Source: Petunia secreta (taxonomy: Eukaryota > Streptophyta > Magnoliopsida > Solanales > Solanaceae). Taken from it: a DNA stretch of 64,000 bases. Made by a program: the position numbers and the translations under genes. How positions within the stretch are numbered: position 1 is the first letter of the stretch; every line of letters starts with the position of its first letter. Positions 20,037 through 33,895 of the stretch are shown here, one piece after another. Location: contig JARKIP010000033.1 of assembly GCA_029990175.1 (NCBI GenBank), forward strand, positions 3,286,001-3,350,000. The letters are read 5' to 3'. Under the pieces are notes generated by a model. That model was not told the DNA's origin and searched no databases. It saw only the letters and a list, made by a program, of their open reading frames with translations.

Positions 20037-22787
20037 TATCACAACCCTTTTTTTACAGCAACAACACTAAATAAATAGAAATGCGTGTTTAAAAGGTTAT
20101 GACGGGTGTTAAAGGTACACAATTATTCAAGAGAAAATCGGAGTCGCCACTTGACAAGTTAAAGGTGTGCCAAGTCACCAAAGTGGTGTACCTGAAACAC
20201 CCTTGACTCGTCTAATGGTCTGCTTCAGAGATTCGGGTAAGGTCCTCAGTTGACTCTCGGGAAGTTGTTAGGCACCCTTGAGTCCTGTGCCGAGCACAGT
20301 TGCTTTATTGTTGCGTTTTAATTTATTAAACATGGTTGTTATATCTTGCCGTTCATTTTAAGTTGCGCTTTTATTGTCTAACCAAAAGAAATATATTAAG
20401 TAACCCGCTGGGTATACTTTAGCTCAAATTGATTTTTCTTGATTTAATTTCTCTTTGACTAATAAGTAGATCGTTGATCATACTTTATTATTACGCGCAA
20501 TCATGGAAGTCTTCTCGCTCCTATTTAATTGGCCTAATCGGTTTAATTAAATACAACCGCTAAATTTGTAAGTGACAAATTGGGACTCCCAAATTTATCT
20601 TTATTGATTAAAAACATATGGATTACAAAGGAGTATATATATAGTAGGCTGTTTGTTAAATAGGAACAGTTTTGTTGGTTGTCTTTGAAAAAGAAAAATT
20701 TAACAAGACTGACATTCATTTAACAAAGATGTGGGCTAAATTATTTGCGAAACTGGGCCGTTTTGAAATCCGTTTGCAAAAATAATCACCTTCATTTCTA
20801 TATTCCAAATAAGTTGTTTTCTTGTGGAGTGAAGGTGTGGCCAAATTTAAAATTAGACGTCCTAGTCATTACCTATTCGTCCAGATTTTAAAATATATTA
20901 CACCTCGTGGCTGTATTTGCAGAAACAGTCCAGCTTAAAAATGTGTTACATTTTTCTTGCAAAATAAAGTCCGCCTTTGCTAATTTCAAATTGTCGTTCA
21001 CTTTCCTTCCCTTTTATTCAAACGTACCAAGAGCAACATTTATAAACATTGTAAACATGCTCGCAAGTACTAGTAGCCTTTCTATTTTAGCAGAAAAACA
21101 AGTTTTAAAGAGTTCTAACACAATAAGCAAAGTTCAAGACTTAAAACATACTAGTTTCATTCCATCTTTACTCATGCCAAACAACTCAAAATAAATACAA
21201 AGGTTAAAATTTTATTTTTACCTATACAATGAGACTTTAGAGCATCGCAATGAACACCCAACAAGCTTAAAAATGAGACACGAACGCAGCAAAATCAGCA
21301 CTCAAACAGCTCTTAAAACAGCCTCTTAACACTCCTATTTAACCCTTAAGCTTCAAGATTTATACCCCAAAAGGCCCTTGATGTAATGGCTTTTGGTTCT
21401 AAATCCTACTCTCAAACTTAACCCTTTTTTTTCGAAGTGTTTTTAGATCTCCTTCAATGTGTTTTTCAGCTGGCAGATATTGGATGATGAATGAAAGAGG
21501 GTAGTAAATCCCTCTATTTATGGCTGAGAATTGAGGCCAAAAAGTGGAGTGTAGACTTATACAAAAGTACAAGTCCACACCCCTATACTTGAGTATTTTC
21601 AGAGATAGTACAACAGCCCTATGACATCTTTTCAGTCACCATATGCTGTCCCAAAAGCTGAACAAAGTTGTCCTATTGAGAGGACAGCCTCATGGACTTG
21701 GACTATTGACTTTTGGGCCTATTGGACCGACAACAAAACATGAAACTAATCTTAAACACAAAATACAAATCTAAAATTTACAAAAAAATCAGCCCCAAAC
21801 ACTAAAATTAAAACAACTTAAATGAACCAAATCAAATCCCAGTGACTTAGGCTCCAAAACATGCTTGAAAATATTGAAGCGAGACAATTAAAATACTTCA
21901 TATTAAGCTAGAAACAAGCCGAACATATGAACATAAAAATCTTAATCCTATACCTAGGCTAAACATACGGATCGAACAAATAGAACTATAGAAAGGAGGT
22001 GAAAATTTACATGTTGGTTAAACGAACGTCGCCACCAAGGCATAACTTGCTGCCATCATGAAACAATTAGAGACAGTCACCCCCAAAACATGCTTTGTCA
22101 TTAAATCACCAACGTGTGAAAGCCAAACAACCCTATGACCATCATCTTCATCACAAAACTCATTAGCATAGCAGCCCCAAAGAACAGCGAAAACGGAGGA
22201 GCCAAAATTCACCGGAGTTGAGTATTACCGGAAACCAAAATGCAGATCTGCGCCAATCGGTGAGGATTTAGAGATAAATAATGATGGAATAAGATATAGG
22301 GGCTCGAGAGCTTTCCGGAGATATATAATTTTATAATTTTCGGCCACCGGAAGGTGGCGAAAATAATGTTTTTCGGTGAAGAGTATGAATTTGGCAGCAT
22401 CTCCTTAAGCCATAGGAGGCTTGTGTGTGGGGGCAAAAATAAGGGCTTTTTAGCATATATACCATGGGAAGTGGGCCGGGTTAGAACTTGGGCTTGTGGG
22501 TTGAGTTTTGGGCTACAATATTTCTACAAATGGCTACTAAAAATCTACATCACTTAAAACATACATAACTAATTACAATCACATAATTTACAAATATCAT
22601 CACAATTTAAAACATAGACTCACAATTAGACACATAACAAGTAATTTTGGCAATTTTCATATTTTCTATCCTAATTAATGACAATTTTAGTTAAAATAAA
22701 GATTAAAATTTAGAAAAATTTCGGCAAAAATCCTAAGAATCTAACACGGCTATTTTGAGCAATATTTCTGTATTCGTGCCAAAATTA
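20037..22787 (-). repeat. Element D 3' LTR, main part
   Basis: Collinear with 55740-57813 plus 60252-60884 throughout. The GGAGTCGCCAC box is at 20140-20150. It is interrupted at 22787 by the CACTA transposon and its last 10 bp resume at 34556. Small frames within it (such as 20907-21194) recur in decayed form in the other LTR (56572-56784) and I do not call them genes. Confidence 0.8.
22785..22787. repeat. CACTA target duplication TTA
   Basis: TTA here and at 34553-34555. The empty site in D's other LTR reads GCCAAAATTAGGTGATTACA (60874-60893) with a single TTA. Confidence 0.9.
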
Positions 22788-23160
22788 TACTACAAGAAAT
22801 ATGACCTTTAACGAGGGAAAATATGGTCGTTAAAAGTGTAAATCCGGTCGTTATATTTCAATAACGACCATATAAAATCCGGTCGTCACCGGTCGTTATA
22901 GGCTCTCACGTTAAAAGTTTAACGACCGGATTTTGATCCGGTCGCTAATTACTCTTTTACGATCGTACAATATCCGGTCGTTGTTTTCATTTTAACGGCC
23001 AACAATCCCCCTTCGTTAATATTAAATCCAGTCGTTAATACTTATTAATTGACAACCAAAAATTTGGTCGTTTGCGATTTTTACGACCGGAATGCCTTTC
23101 GTTAGTTGTACTCACTATGAACAAAAAGAAAATTTAACGACCGCATTTACCTTCGCTAAT
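22788..23160. repeat. CACTA left terminus and subterminal repeats
   Basis: Terminal TACTACAAGAAAT, then about a dozen CCGGTCGTTA-like motifs in both orientations. The right counterpart is 34390-34552. Confidence 0.85.
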
Positions 23161-25917
23161 TTGAAATTATAATAATAGATATTCATATACATTTATATTT
23201 TTTTCTGGTGATTATTGAATATAATCATTATTTTTTATGCTTTCACACGTATATACGCAAATTTAAAAATATACTAAATAAATAACAAACATATAATTTT
23301 CATTGTTAATTACTAAGAAATAAAATATCACATTACTAAAACAATATACCATTTAAATTGTATGATGTTATGACTCCTAAAAAAGAAAATTTGAAGCCTA
23401 TGTACAAACAGTACCCCCCTAAGAAATTCAAAAACATCTTCTACTTCAACTTTCTCTGCACTTTCTTAGAGGACACATTCTTCAGCATTTGAATTCTTCA
23501 TTTGTAAAAAAGACTAAATTGTAGTTAGTTTAGTGACATAACTTCTATTAGCTACTTCGTTAAAAGGAAAAATAACATATTTATTGCAAAAATTTTACTA
23601 AAATGTTGTGAGCAAAGAGAGCAGGGATAAAGTACAGAAAGACCCCATTTTTAGACAAGGAATCTTGACGTTTGAAAACAAATATGCTAGTGAAACAAGA
23701 TCTGCGAATTTACACTAAGGAAGCTTAAAACTCCTGAAGGACTCTGGCATGCTGGGACTGCATTATATTAGAATTATTTTCATTTTCCAGTTTATAGCCT
23801 CATATTATCCGTGCCTTTCACCATCAATAGAGGCTCATATTCACACATCCACCAGCACAATAGCAGCCTAAAAAACATGGCGAAAGCACCTGTCCAATAC
23901 CAGTTCAAAGGGTAGGAATAACAATGACACAGACAGCACAAACTTGCACTTTAACTAAGCAGTCAGTAGTCATGTTAGGAGATGAAATGTTTTTATAACC
24001 GCTCGCGCATAAACACTTGCAGCAGCATATAGTCAAGTTTCAAGGTGATACTTAAGGCGTAAGATGATGTAAAGTTACTCTGTTTTGAGCTGAGAAAATG
24101 TTGTTTCAAAGTAGGGAATAGGGACCATTTCAGGTTTTGGAAGGATAAGTGGCTCGAAGGTACTCCATTGAAAAATTCTTTCCCAAATCCATATCTGATT
24201 GCTCGCTATCCAGATTCATCTATAGCTCAAAACAAGGAAGGAAACACGACGAATCTTAATCTAAGAAAGCAGTTAGATGTTTGGGGGATCAATGACTTGA
24301 TTGCTCTACTGGAAAGACTAGAGAAGTGAATAGCAGATAGCCAAGTCAGGAACAAGCTAGAGTGGGGGAAGTTCTAGTAGAAGGTCACTCAAAGCAGGGT
24401 ATGCAAATTTAAGTGCTACTAGTTGATTCACACAAAAGAAACCAAAGAGCATTATGCTATTGGGATATCCAGAAAGCGCATTACGCTAGTTGATTCACAT
24501 ATCTAATGAACATTTTTTGGGCAGCTCATTCATACCAGCAACCACTTTGAAAAATATTGAAAATCCTGAGTTTGTGCCTTCCAAAAACCAATAACATGAT
24601 TAAATTCTGCTACTTTTACAGCTTATTTATACTTGGAGTTGATAGAAAAGTGCTTAGCATAAGGCTCCAAGTAAGAAAGGAACTGGTGTTTTGTAGTGTT
24701 TTGTAGTGTACTTGCGGACATTTTCAGGGTAACCAGATGATGGAAGTTCACAAAACTGTTAAGGATGGTGAAGGTTTAAACAATCATAAGGTTTGTGTTT
24801 TCATAAATAAAGCAATACAATCACTTCTTTCAAGAATAAGTGAAGGGACTCCATTTTCTTTAAGACAAGCTGACACGACTAAACTAGATGGACCTGCACC
24901 TACAATTATAGGTCCATTAAACCACAACCATTTTGTTGAGTATCAGTTATATCTTCTTCTTTACATAAAACCATAGCCATTTTTGTGGAGTTTTCTCTGT
25001 TTCTTTCCACATAAATGAAATGAATTATGCACTACAAATATGTTTACTATTATAATATACACAAATAAGGTGAATGAGACCTATGTAATAAAGGGAAACA
25101 ATATTCGCGGTTAAGCAAGATCATCATCAAGTAATAAGATACTTGGAATGCTGCAGAAAATAATGATCATTGAAGCCATTCAAGGAAATAAAAGGATACT
25201 ATGTTAGTAACTGTAAATTTCTAGCACTTATTCAGTGCTACTGTTTTATTATACTGTTACCACTCTAAAAGGATAAGACTCCCTACCATATTCTGTCACA
25301 TGTGAACTTAAAATGAAATGCAGAAGTGAGATATTTTACCTCCTGAATGGTACTAAGAGAAAACTTTTAGTTCGCATTGTGATCTTTCTGTGTTTCAGAA
25401 AAATGCAGGTGTCAGGGGCAACTGATCTAGTGTCGAAGTCACAAGTTGTATTAGATACCAATAATGTGAAGCTGAACGAGGAACTTATCTCATCAAAAGA
25501 GGATTCATTATTTGAAATCTATCAAATATTAACTCAGAACAAATTACACGGACAAATATAGATCACTATATTACTGCTTCATTTGAAACATTAAGATAAT
25601 TTTTTTTTCATATTTTTCAGAATCATACCTAGCAATCAAAGATCAAATCTTTACAGTTAACACACTCCATGTATCTGATTGCGTAAGAACAAATCATTGA
25701 ATATCTCAGTAGAAAGCTTGAATGACAGCGATTAATAATTTAGGAAAGACGACGATCAGTAAGAGTTTTATAATGAACGACTAAAAGATTCATCCTAGAT
25801 GCCAAATTCTGACAGTCAAGAAATTAGTCGCTAAGAACCTGGAGACTATCAGTCACCGTTTACTTCACTACACAGTGGCAGCATATCAGTGGAAAGTTTA
25901 CTAACCTGTTAAATGAT
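23161..25917. other. CACTA interior without a recognised gene
   Basis: AT-rich, with short frames (24737-24976, 25313-25561) that I do not recognise and do not call. A LINE-like fragment lies at about 24107-24380 (separate entry). Confidence 0.45.
24107..24380 (+). pseudogene. LINE C-terminal fragment inside the CACTA element
   Basis: Plus-strand translation gives FRFWKDKWLEGTPLKNSFPN, PYLIARYPDSSIAQNKEG, then LNLRKQLDVWGINDLIALLE. This matches the FWxDxW..PLK..FP.L...NKEG...W.L..RR.L..WE style of the region after reverse transcriptase in plant L1-type LINEs. It is short and followed by stops. It was probably carried in by a LINE insertion or captured. Confidence 0.55.
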
Positions 25918-28900
25918 TCAGTCGAAGAAGCTGGTGATGATGAAGTTTCCGCAAAGAGTAGAATTTCGATCCATTCGCATCTGCTTTCGACAGCATCCAC
26001 GCGCTTTTGTAGTGATTCCTTCTCTTTTCGAGTTAGCTTTCAGCTCTTCTAACAGTGCAGTTTTGGAGGAGTTTCCGTCTTTCAACTCCTTAGTGGTTAT
26101 TCCACCTCCAAATCCAACTGCATGACTCTTGCGTTGAGGTCCAAAGCACTTTTCTACTACCTCAATGTGTGTAAGAGACGGCTCCGATTCTACCCATTTT
26201 TTCATTTCAGCCTATAAAATACAAGAGTTGTTCAAAAAGAAAATCAAAGCACTGACAAAAGCACAGATTTTGAATGAAATGTTTCAACAAACATACATAT
26301 TTTTCATTGGTTTCAGGTTTGACAAGGTTGTTGTCCTTCTTACGAGTCTCAAAAAATATAGTTGCCATATCTGGTGGCTTACCATCTTTGCCTCCCTTCA
26401 CATTTGAATAAACAAAGTCATAAAAATATTTTGAATAAAGTGCATGCTTCCTCGTAAAATCATATGATTTACTTACCTTTTCTTTAATAACCTCTCTAAT
26501 AGGCTTGCTACCTGTACGATGAGGTATTCTCAATTTAGATCTGTTAACCGAGTTTCTTGTACTTGCTTCCTGTATTAACATACATCGTAGTTAACTAATT
26601 ATGACGAGGATAATTTTTCCTAACTTGCAACATTAATGCAGCAAAAAATTGGAGGACATTGATCAGGATGTGAAGGTGCTTGTGATATAAGCAGGTGAAT
26701 GCTCCATAAAGAATGAATAATTATTATTTAAATTACTTAGGTGAGAGAAGTATCCTCTGAACTCCCAACAATTCAGATTAGCGTGCAAGCACCTCAAAGG
26801 CACAAATTGTAAAAACCAAAGACGCCATGCTTGTGATAATTTTGAAGACACTGTGGTGCACTGTGAACATAGACTTCTATTTGCTAAAATATTTTTGAAG
26901 AAACTTATGAAAAGAAAGTTCCAGATCACTAGATAAATCAAATAGTACACGGACGAGAACTAACACAATTTTCTGTACTGGTAGTTTGCTCTTTCTTTCT
27001 TTTATTTATTTGTTGGTTTCTGCACAATACTTAAATATCAGTCAATTAATACAACTCTAATTCCATGACTTCGACAAATTCAAACTACTGCAAATTGCCT
27101 TAGCAGCAAATCTTTGCCCAATCCAACTATTAGCTAGACAAAATTGCATGTACAATATCTTTCCATTCTCTGGAGTCCTAATCAAACTTTCCTCAGCCCT
27201 ATGCCCCTTCTCTACTACCTTCTTCTTCCTAACGCGGTCATCACCAGAGGCGAATCCTTTCTATTCTCTGCCTGTACATTTTATTGTTTTTATTATTATT
27301 GGTTCCATCTCCTTTAAGGCTCTAACCATCTCTTCCTTATCTCCTAAACAGAAAGCAGTATTCATTCGCTTATACAAAAGCAATATTCCTTTGCCTATTC
27401 TAATGTCATTATATACTCCTGGCATATGTTCCATCACCAAAAGGAGCAACTATTCAAAAAAAGGACTTCTAATAATAACTATGAAAACATCCATTAATTA
27501 TACTCGAATACAGAAAAGAAGATAGGACAACACATGGTGATGCTAGGAGCAGCAAACTGTAGAAGAAATTGTGGCAGATAAGGAGATGGGTTGGATACTG
27601 GTCGAAATATAATGAAACTGTTGTCTGGTACTACCTGAATATTGTGACAGATCATATGAAGACACAAGACTTAGATTTCAAGGGGTACTTGCAAAACGAG
27701 TTACTTGTATACCAAATATTCCGCTTATAAATTTAACGGTTTTTCTGAGAATGGCTTTGAATCACATGTAGCACATATATTGGATACTCTTATTTCCTCT
27801 AAAGCTCTCCCTGGATATTAAGTGGACCTGTTAGTTCCATTTCAACAATGACATTGACCACAACTTGAATAAATGCCCCAAGACAGTTGGCTACCACAAA
27901 CTATTCTTTTAAGTTAAATTCAGATTACCTTGTAAAAACTACTTAAGTGAAACAAAATCAATCTCAGGCATCTGACTTTGCTTTGTGCCAAAAATATTAT
28001 GTTGGCAGCATTACAGGTACATAGCTGCCTTGAGAGAATTATTTGAAAGAAATCTAAACTCTACCCAGTCATAAATTTTCCAATAAAAAGGAATCGCATA
28101 CAGCTTAAAGTAAAAATCTGTTAATTAATATCAATAAAGCCATACCTTAAATTTATCCGATAAAAAGTACTCCTTGACCAACCATTCCCAGTCACTTTTT
28201 GCTATTACCGCTGGCATATCTTTTAGAACATCGTGCAATGACTTAGATTTCACAATCTTGTGCAATGATCCTCTCCAATTATTCCAAAGCTTTCTCATAT
28301 GTTACAGGACATGATCTCTATGATCATTCATGTCATCACTGTCAAATTTTTTCTAAAACAATTCACGAGCAATTTAAATGAACAAACTTGTTACAGTAAT
28401 ATCAATACAGAACAAAATTGATAAGAAACGGATAATATGAGATAGTTCCTACTTGTCTGACGAGAAACTATTACAGGTAGTTGTCTACAGGTAGTCGTCT
28501 AAGAGAAAGTATTGTGTAGCATAAGCAAGTTAAATAAGTAACTGGGAAGGCAGAGTACATAATTCAACCACTCAGACAACCAACCAAAGATCCCATAGAA
28601 GAGCATGAGGTGCTATTTCCAATCTGTTATTCTTCTCCTTCCTGATATTCTTCAACTTAAAACTACAAATGTTGAAGCAGACATGAGAAGCACCAATAGT
28701 AATACTGTACGTGAACATAAACACTGAGTAGATTTGGATGGGCAGCTCAGAAAAGGAACTCATTTGATCCCAACAAAAGACAATGAGATGGTATCTTCTT
28801 TGAAAACTTGGATTTCTTAACAATATTTTGAGATTTGAGCCTAAAGCCTCCTAAATAAAAGAAGGAATCTACAATATCAGGCACTTTTGGAAAATAAAGA

Positions 28901-30290
28901 GCAAAGACACCCACCTGATGCTCACCAGCAGCTAAATGGAGCACCTGTTGATTGCAGCAGTGCTAGGGAATGACATATATCTTCTTTTAAATAAATTCTT
29001 AATGGATGGAATGAAAGCTCACCTTACTTTATTAAAACAAAACAAATCAAGAAAGTACTATTGAAATCCTTACTTTAACAGCTTTCCACATGTGCTCCAG
29101 CTTATGTTCTTCGATGTCCGTCCATGAGTGTACCCGCAGCGGACACGTATTAGAATCACGAACTAATATACCCAAGTTTCTCGAAAAAGATGTGTGATTC
29201 GGCCCAACTACTCGATTGTGGTAAAAAGTAACTTCCAACTTTTCTCCAGGTTTTAGTTTTGCAACATCCTTACATATGTTCTTTCCTCACACTTCTTTTG
29301 CCTTTTCAGATTCACATGGACCTGCAAGTTACAATTTTGATTCAAACATAACAAGATGATCCAGTCAACCAACAACAAAGTTTTTTTTACTCAGTACAAT
29401 AAAATTAAATACTTATTTCATTTCTTTGATCTTTTTGCGTCGCTTCAGCTTCTCGACGGGGAGGAATGTCTTCCATTGGATTAAAACCTGGAGGCACAAG
29501 CCTATTTTTATGTGGTAGCTCATTCTGGATGGATTCTCCATGATTTTGCCTTGTGAAATCCTTACGTATATTCTTTCCGCTCAGCTTCATGGCCTTTGCA
29601 TATTCACATGGACCTGTAACTAATAATTTAATTAAAACATATCAAAATATTCCAGTCCACCAACAACAAAAGAGCTGCCATGAGAAAATAAATACTTATT
29701 TCATTTCTTTGATCTTTTTGCGTCGCTTCAGCTTCTCGACGGGGAGGAATGTCTTCCATTGGATCAAAACCTGGAGGCACAAGCCTATGGTAGCTCATTC
29801 TAGATATATTCTCCATGATTTTGCCTTGTGACATCCTTACCTATATTATTTCTGCTCAGCTTCATGGCCTTCGCATATTCACATGGACCTGTAACTAATT
29901 ATTTAATTAAAACACATCAAAATATTACAGTCCAACAACAACAAAAGAGATGCCATGAGAAAATAAATACTTATTTCATTTCTTTGATCTTCTTGCGTCA
30001 CTTCAACTTCTCGATGGGGAGGAATATCTTCCATTGGATCAAAACCTGGAAGCACAAGCCTATTTTTTCGTACTAGCTCTTTTAGAAGCTGCATCCTTAC
30101 TACTTTTACTTTTTCCTATCAAAGTCCTCTGTTCAGCAGTAACACTTAAAGAGCCCAAATTTCTTAAGCTTTTCCCTCGTCCTCTTGCTAAGGTACCAGC
30201 TTGAATGTATGCTTGCTTAGTGATCTTCGATGTCGATTCCATTTTACACTTCTGTAATTTTGAGGGATTCATGTCAACCTGGTACAATTT
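25918..30290 (-). pseudogene. CACTA-associated PF03004-type (Transposase_24) gene, decayed
   Basis: The exons I can follow on the minus strand are: an N-terminal basic, Ser/Lys-rich exon (30060-30287); a tandemly repeated block with RLVPPGFDPMEDIPPRREAE (29400-30075, three copies); LEVTFYHNRVVGPNHTSFSR (29047-29260); DHRDHVL(stop)HMRKLWNNWRG (28144-28350); RIPHRTGSKPIREVIKEK (26460-26580); DGKPPDMATIFFETRKK (26300-26400); and SEPSLTHIEVVEKCFGPQRK (25918-26205). The last two are hallmarks of the plant En/Spm-associated PF03004 family, with FxETRK and EVVxxCFGPQxxxHxxGFGGGI. An in-frame stop lies in the 28.3 kb exon. The protein probably helps the transposase bind element ends; that role is inferred. 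Confidence 0.75.
29400..30075 (-). repeat. Tandem triplication of a coding exon in the CACTA gene
   Basis: The phrase CTTATTTCATTTCTTTGATC occurs near 29412, 29695 and 29969, followed each time by a nearly identical exon (PGFDPMEDIPP, EATQKDQRNEI). The unit is about 275-283 bp and includes intron sequence with GGACCTGTAACTAAT. Confidence 0.85.
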
Positions 30291-30561
30291 TTTTTTTTAA
30301 ATAAAAAAAGAGAACAAAAAGAGTACAATACTTTAAGTTCCCAAACAGAAGATCAAAGTAGGTCAACAACTTATCAATAAGCAAGGAATTATTTAACAAC
30401 GATATTCAGAACAAGTAGTTTTCATATAGATTCCTCTTTACTATTATAATAATAGCAACATAACGACATCCAAATGATCAAACTCATATATAGAGATGTC
30501 GAAGCAAATATTACAAAGAATTTTTATTACTATAGAAGATTTAACAAATTTAAAGGCTAAA

Positions 30562-33500
30562 GCCCTAACCATCATCAGTTCTTTTCCTTTTCATTTGCGT
30601 AGAGTTATCTAACTCCTCCAAATCATCATCTTTTTCTTGTGAAACATCAAAAGAATCACGAGCTTGAACCTTTTGTACGACATGCCAACCTTTATTGGAA
30701 TGATCGGTAGCATAAAATACTTGTGTCGCTTGAGTGGCTAATATAAAAGGCTCATCCGTTTTCAAAAAACGATGGCGGTTAACACTTACAAAGCCATATT
30801 CATCCATTTTAACTCCCTTTTCTTGGTCATACACATCAAACCACAAACATTGAAATAAAATCACTCTTCTTCCCTCAATAAATTGTAATTCAAGAACCTC
30901 AATTAATTCTCTATAGTAATCAATATTTTTATGTTCTTCATCAGTCTCACCGACGACAACAACCCCACAATTCTGAGTTCTCAAACCTTTATCATAGTCT
31001 TGCACGTGAAACCTATATCCATTAACAATGTAGCCTTTGAATCTTGTGACATACGGCAAAGGACCACATGACAATAAGAGCAAATCTTTCATTTTCTTAG
31101 AATCGTCAAGTTTATGTAATCCTGCAACCTATCAAGATCACACATGTATATTAGCAAACTATATACTCACTTGATTTAAATTAAAAAATATTTAACTAAT
31201 ACTTACCTTTTCTTGTAACCAACTAATGAATTGTCTACTCCATTCCACATCTGAAATACTTTTAGAGGTATCAACAGGAATTTTTGCAAACTCTCTACAC
31301 AACGATTAAGTGTAACAACATTTCATTTTACATGAAAAATATGGATAAAGTATAAGTAAAGTTATTATATTGAGTCATTACTTACTCGAGAGAAGGTTGA
31401 ATTTCATCACAGTTCTTCAAAATATAAAAATATGCCTGCTCCAAATCATGTGAATCAAGTTTGTCATTTTTTCCACCCAATAAAGTCCTTCCAAGTTGAC
31501 AAAAAATTGTCAAACCTCCATCAGGTTCAATAGCACCACCATCATGATTTCGTTCAAGGCGATTAAATTTTTTCTCAATCGTATGCAAATACCTCGAACA
31601 AAGAGTCATACATTCACTTGCTAAATATCATTCTGCAATAGAACCTTCTGGGCAAGGCATATTACGAATAAAAGATTTCATAAAGTGTAGGTATTGCTCC
31701 ATTGGATACATATTTCGATATTGAACATGTCCAGCAATCTTAGCTTTATTAGCTAAATGAATTGGCAAGTGCACCATGATATCAAAAAATGTAGGAGGGA
31801 ATACTTTTTCTAACTTGCACAGAGTTTTTGGTATTTGGGCTTCTATCTATTCTAACTCATCCATGCTTAAACATTTTGATCCAAGCACGTTGAAGAAAAA
31901 AGACAACTCAATAAGAGGTTCAGTGACAGATTTGCAGAGCATACCACGTATGGCAAGTGGGAGTAAATGTTACAGAATAACATGACAATCATGACTCTTT
32001 AAGCCTGAAATTTTACGATCTTTAAGGTTGACACATTGAGAAATATTTGATGAAAATCCATCAGGGACCTTTAGATTCTTTAAGAAATGGAAAAACTTTT
32101 GCTTCTCTTGAGGAGATAATGTGAAACATGCTGGCGGTAAATCATATTTATCCCCATTTGCTATTGGATGCAATTCTTTTCGTATGTTCATCGCTTGCAA
32201 ATCCAGTCGACTATTCAAGGTGTCTTTGGTTTTCCCTTTGACATTTAAGATTGTCCCCAAAATATTATCACATATATTTTTCTCAATGTGCATCACATCT
32301 AGATTATGCCGCAATAATAGAATTTTCCAATATGGAAGATTAAAGAATATACTCTTCTTATTTCAATTATCACCCATACTCTCATGTGATATTTTAGTCT
32401 TCTTCTTTGGATCCTTTGTTAGTATTAACCCATCTAAATCAGCCGCTTGATCAAGTATATCATCACCGGACAACAATTGTGGTGGTAATCTGCGCTCCTT
32501 AGTGCCATCAAATGACTCCTTATCATTCCTCCATTTGTGATTAGGAGATAGAAAGCGCCTATGGCCCATATAACACTGTTTTTTGCCATTTTGTAACCTA
32601 ATGGAACAAGTTTCCTTATTGCAACACGGGCAAACCAATTTACCTTTTGTGCTCCATCCAGACAAATTTGCATATGCTGGAAAGTCATTAATGGTCCACA
32701 AAAGAGATGCATGCAACATAAAGTTCTGTCTAGTTGACGCATCAAAAGTATCCACTCCAGTTTCCCAAAATTCATTTAATTCATCAATCAGCGGTTAGAG
32801 ATAAACATCAATTGCATCCCCCGGACTCTCAGGACCAGGAATAAGCATTGACAAAATAAAATTCTCTTGCTTCATACAAAGCCAAAGTGGTAAATTGTAA
32901 CAAAAAAGTACCACTAGCCAAATGCTATATGGAGGTCTGGACATTCCAAATGGTTGAAAACCATCACTAGCAAGTCCAAGTCAAACATTTCGAGGCTCCG
33001 CAGCAAAAGATTGGTGAAGTTCATCAAATTTTTTCCATGCCATTGAATCAGCTGGGTGCCTCACTATTCCATCATCAACCATTTTATCATGATGCCACGT
33101 CATTAAAGAAGATATCTTTGAAGACATAAACAATCTTTGAAGTCTTGGCTTTAACGGAAAATAACGTAAAATTTTCCATGGAATCTTTTTCCCACTTTTA
33201 AGTTTGGTTTCCCCACTATGCTTATCCTCCTTCCATCTAGACAAGCCACAAATTTTGCAAGATTCAAGAAGCTTATCGTCCTTCCAATATAACATACAAT
33301 CATTCTTACATGCATCAATTTTCTTGTAAGAAAGCCCAAGGTCCCGTATTATCTTCTTAGCCTCATAATATGAATTTGGCAAGTTTGATCCATCAGGCAA
33401 TAAATCTTCCTTTAGCATATTCAACAACATCGTAAATGACTCATTGCTCCAATGACCAATACTTTTAATATGGAGCAATTTAACCATAGTAGAAAGTTTA

Positions 33501-33895
33501 GAAGCTTTGGAACTTTCATATAATGGTTGTTCAAAATCCTTCAAAAGACCATAGAACTTTTTTGCTTCAACATTTGGTTCCTCCTCAAGAAAATCATCAC
33601 CACTACTGTTCATATGGTCATGGCCGAAATTGGGGTACAAATCTCTTAAGATATCTTGTATTTCATCATCACCATCACCCTCTTCAACGTTGTTATCATC
33701 TGTAGACTCAGAATTTGATTGTGCTTCACCTAAACTCTCCCCATGGTGATACCAAAGAGTATAATTCTTTAGTATCCCACGTACTATTAAATATGACTTA
33801 ACTATCTTACGTGTCCTTGAAAATGCATTACAACATTTGATGCACGGACAACGTATCGACTCTGGTTCTCCCAATCTTATAAAATCGGTGAAGAA
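30562..33895 (-). pseudogene. CACTA transposase, TnpD-like (Transposase_21, DUF4218, DUF4216)
   Basis: One reading frame runs from about 33874 to 31382 (about 830 codons) without a frameshift but with about six stop codons (for example 32981, 32340-32360, 31967 and near 31630). In order: transposase-associated zinc-type start (RCPCIKCCNAF, YTLWYHHGES), core with LRDLGLSYKKIDACKNDCML, CKICGLSRWK, DDGIVRHPADSMAWKKFDE and LGLASDGFQPFGMS; PCCNKETCSIRLQNGKK; NLDVMHIEKNICDNILGTIL; then the DUF4218 stretch with SLE at its end. After an intron, a short exon (EFAKIPVDTS...FISWLQEK) and the DUF4216 exon (30565-31127: GYRFHVQDYDKGLRTQNCGV, CLWFDVYDQEKGVK) follow. It would excise and insert CACTA elements, but this copy cannot make a full product. 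Confidence 0.85.

Noticed and set aside
20907..21194. 95-aa frame in the D LTR, recurring at 56572-56784
   Set aside because: The recurrence is due to LTR duplication; the second copy is shortened, so coding is not maintained.
27148..27525. 125-aa plus-strand frame inside the CACTA element (and 62 aa on the minus strand)
   Set aside because: No recognisable domain, open on both strands, and within intronic-looking DNA of the minus-strand gene.
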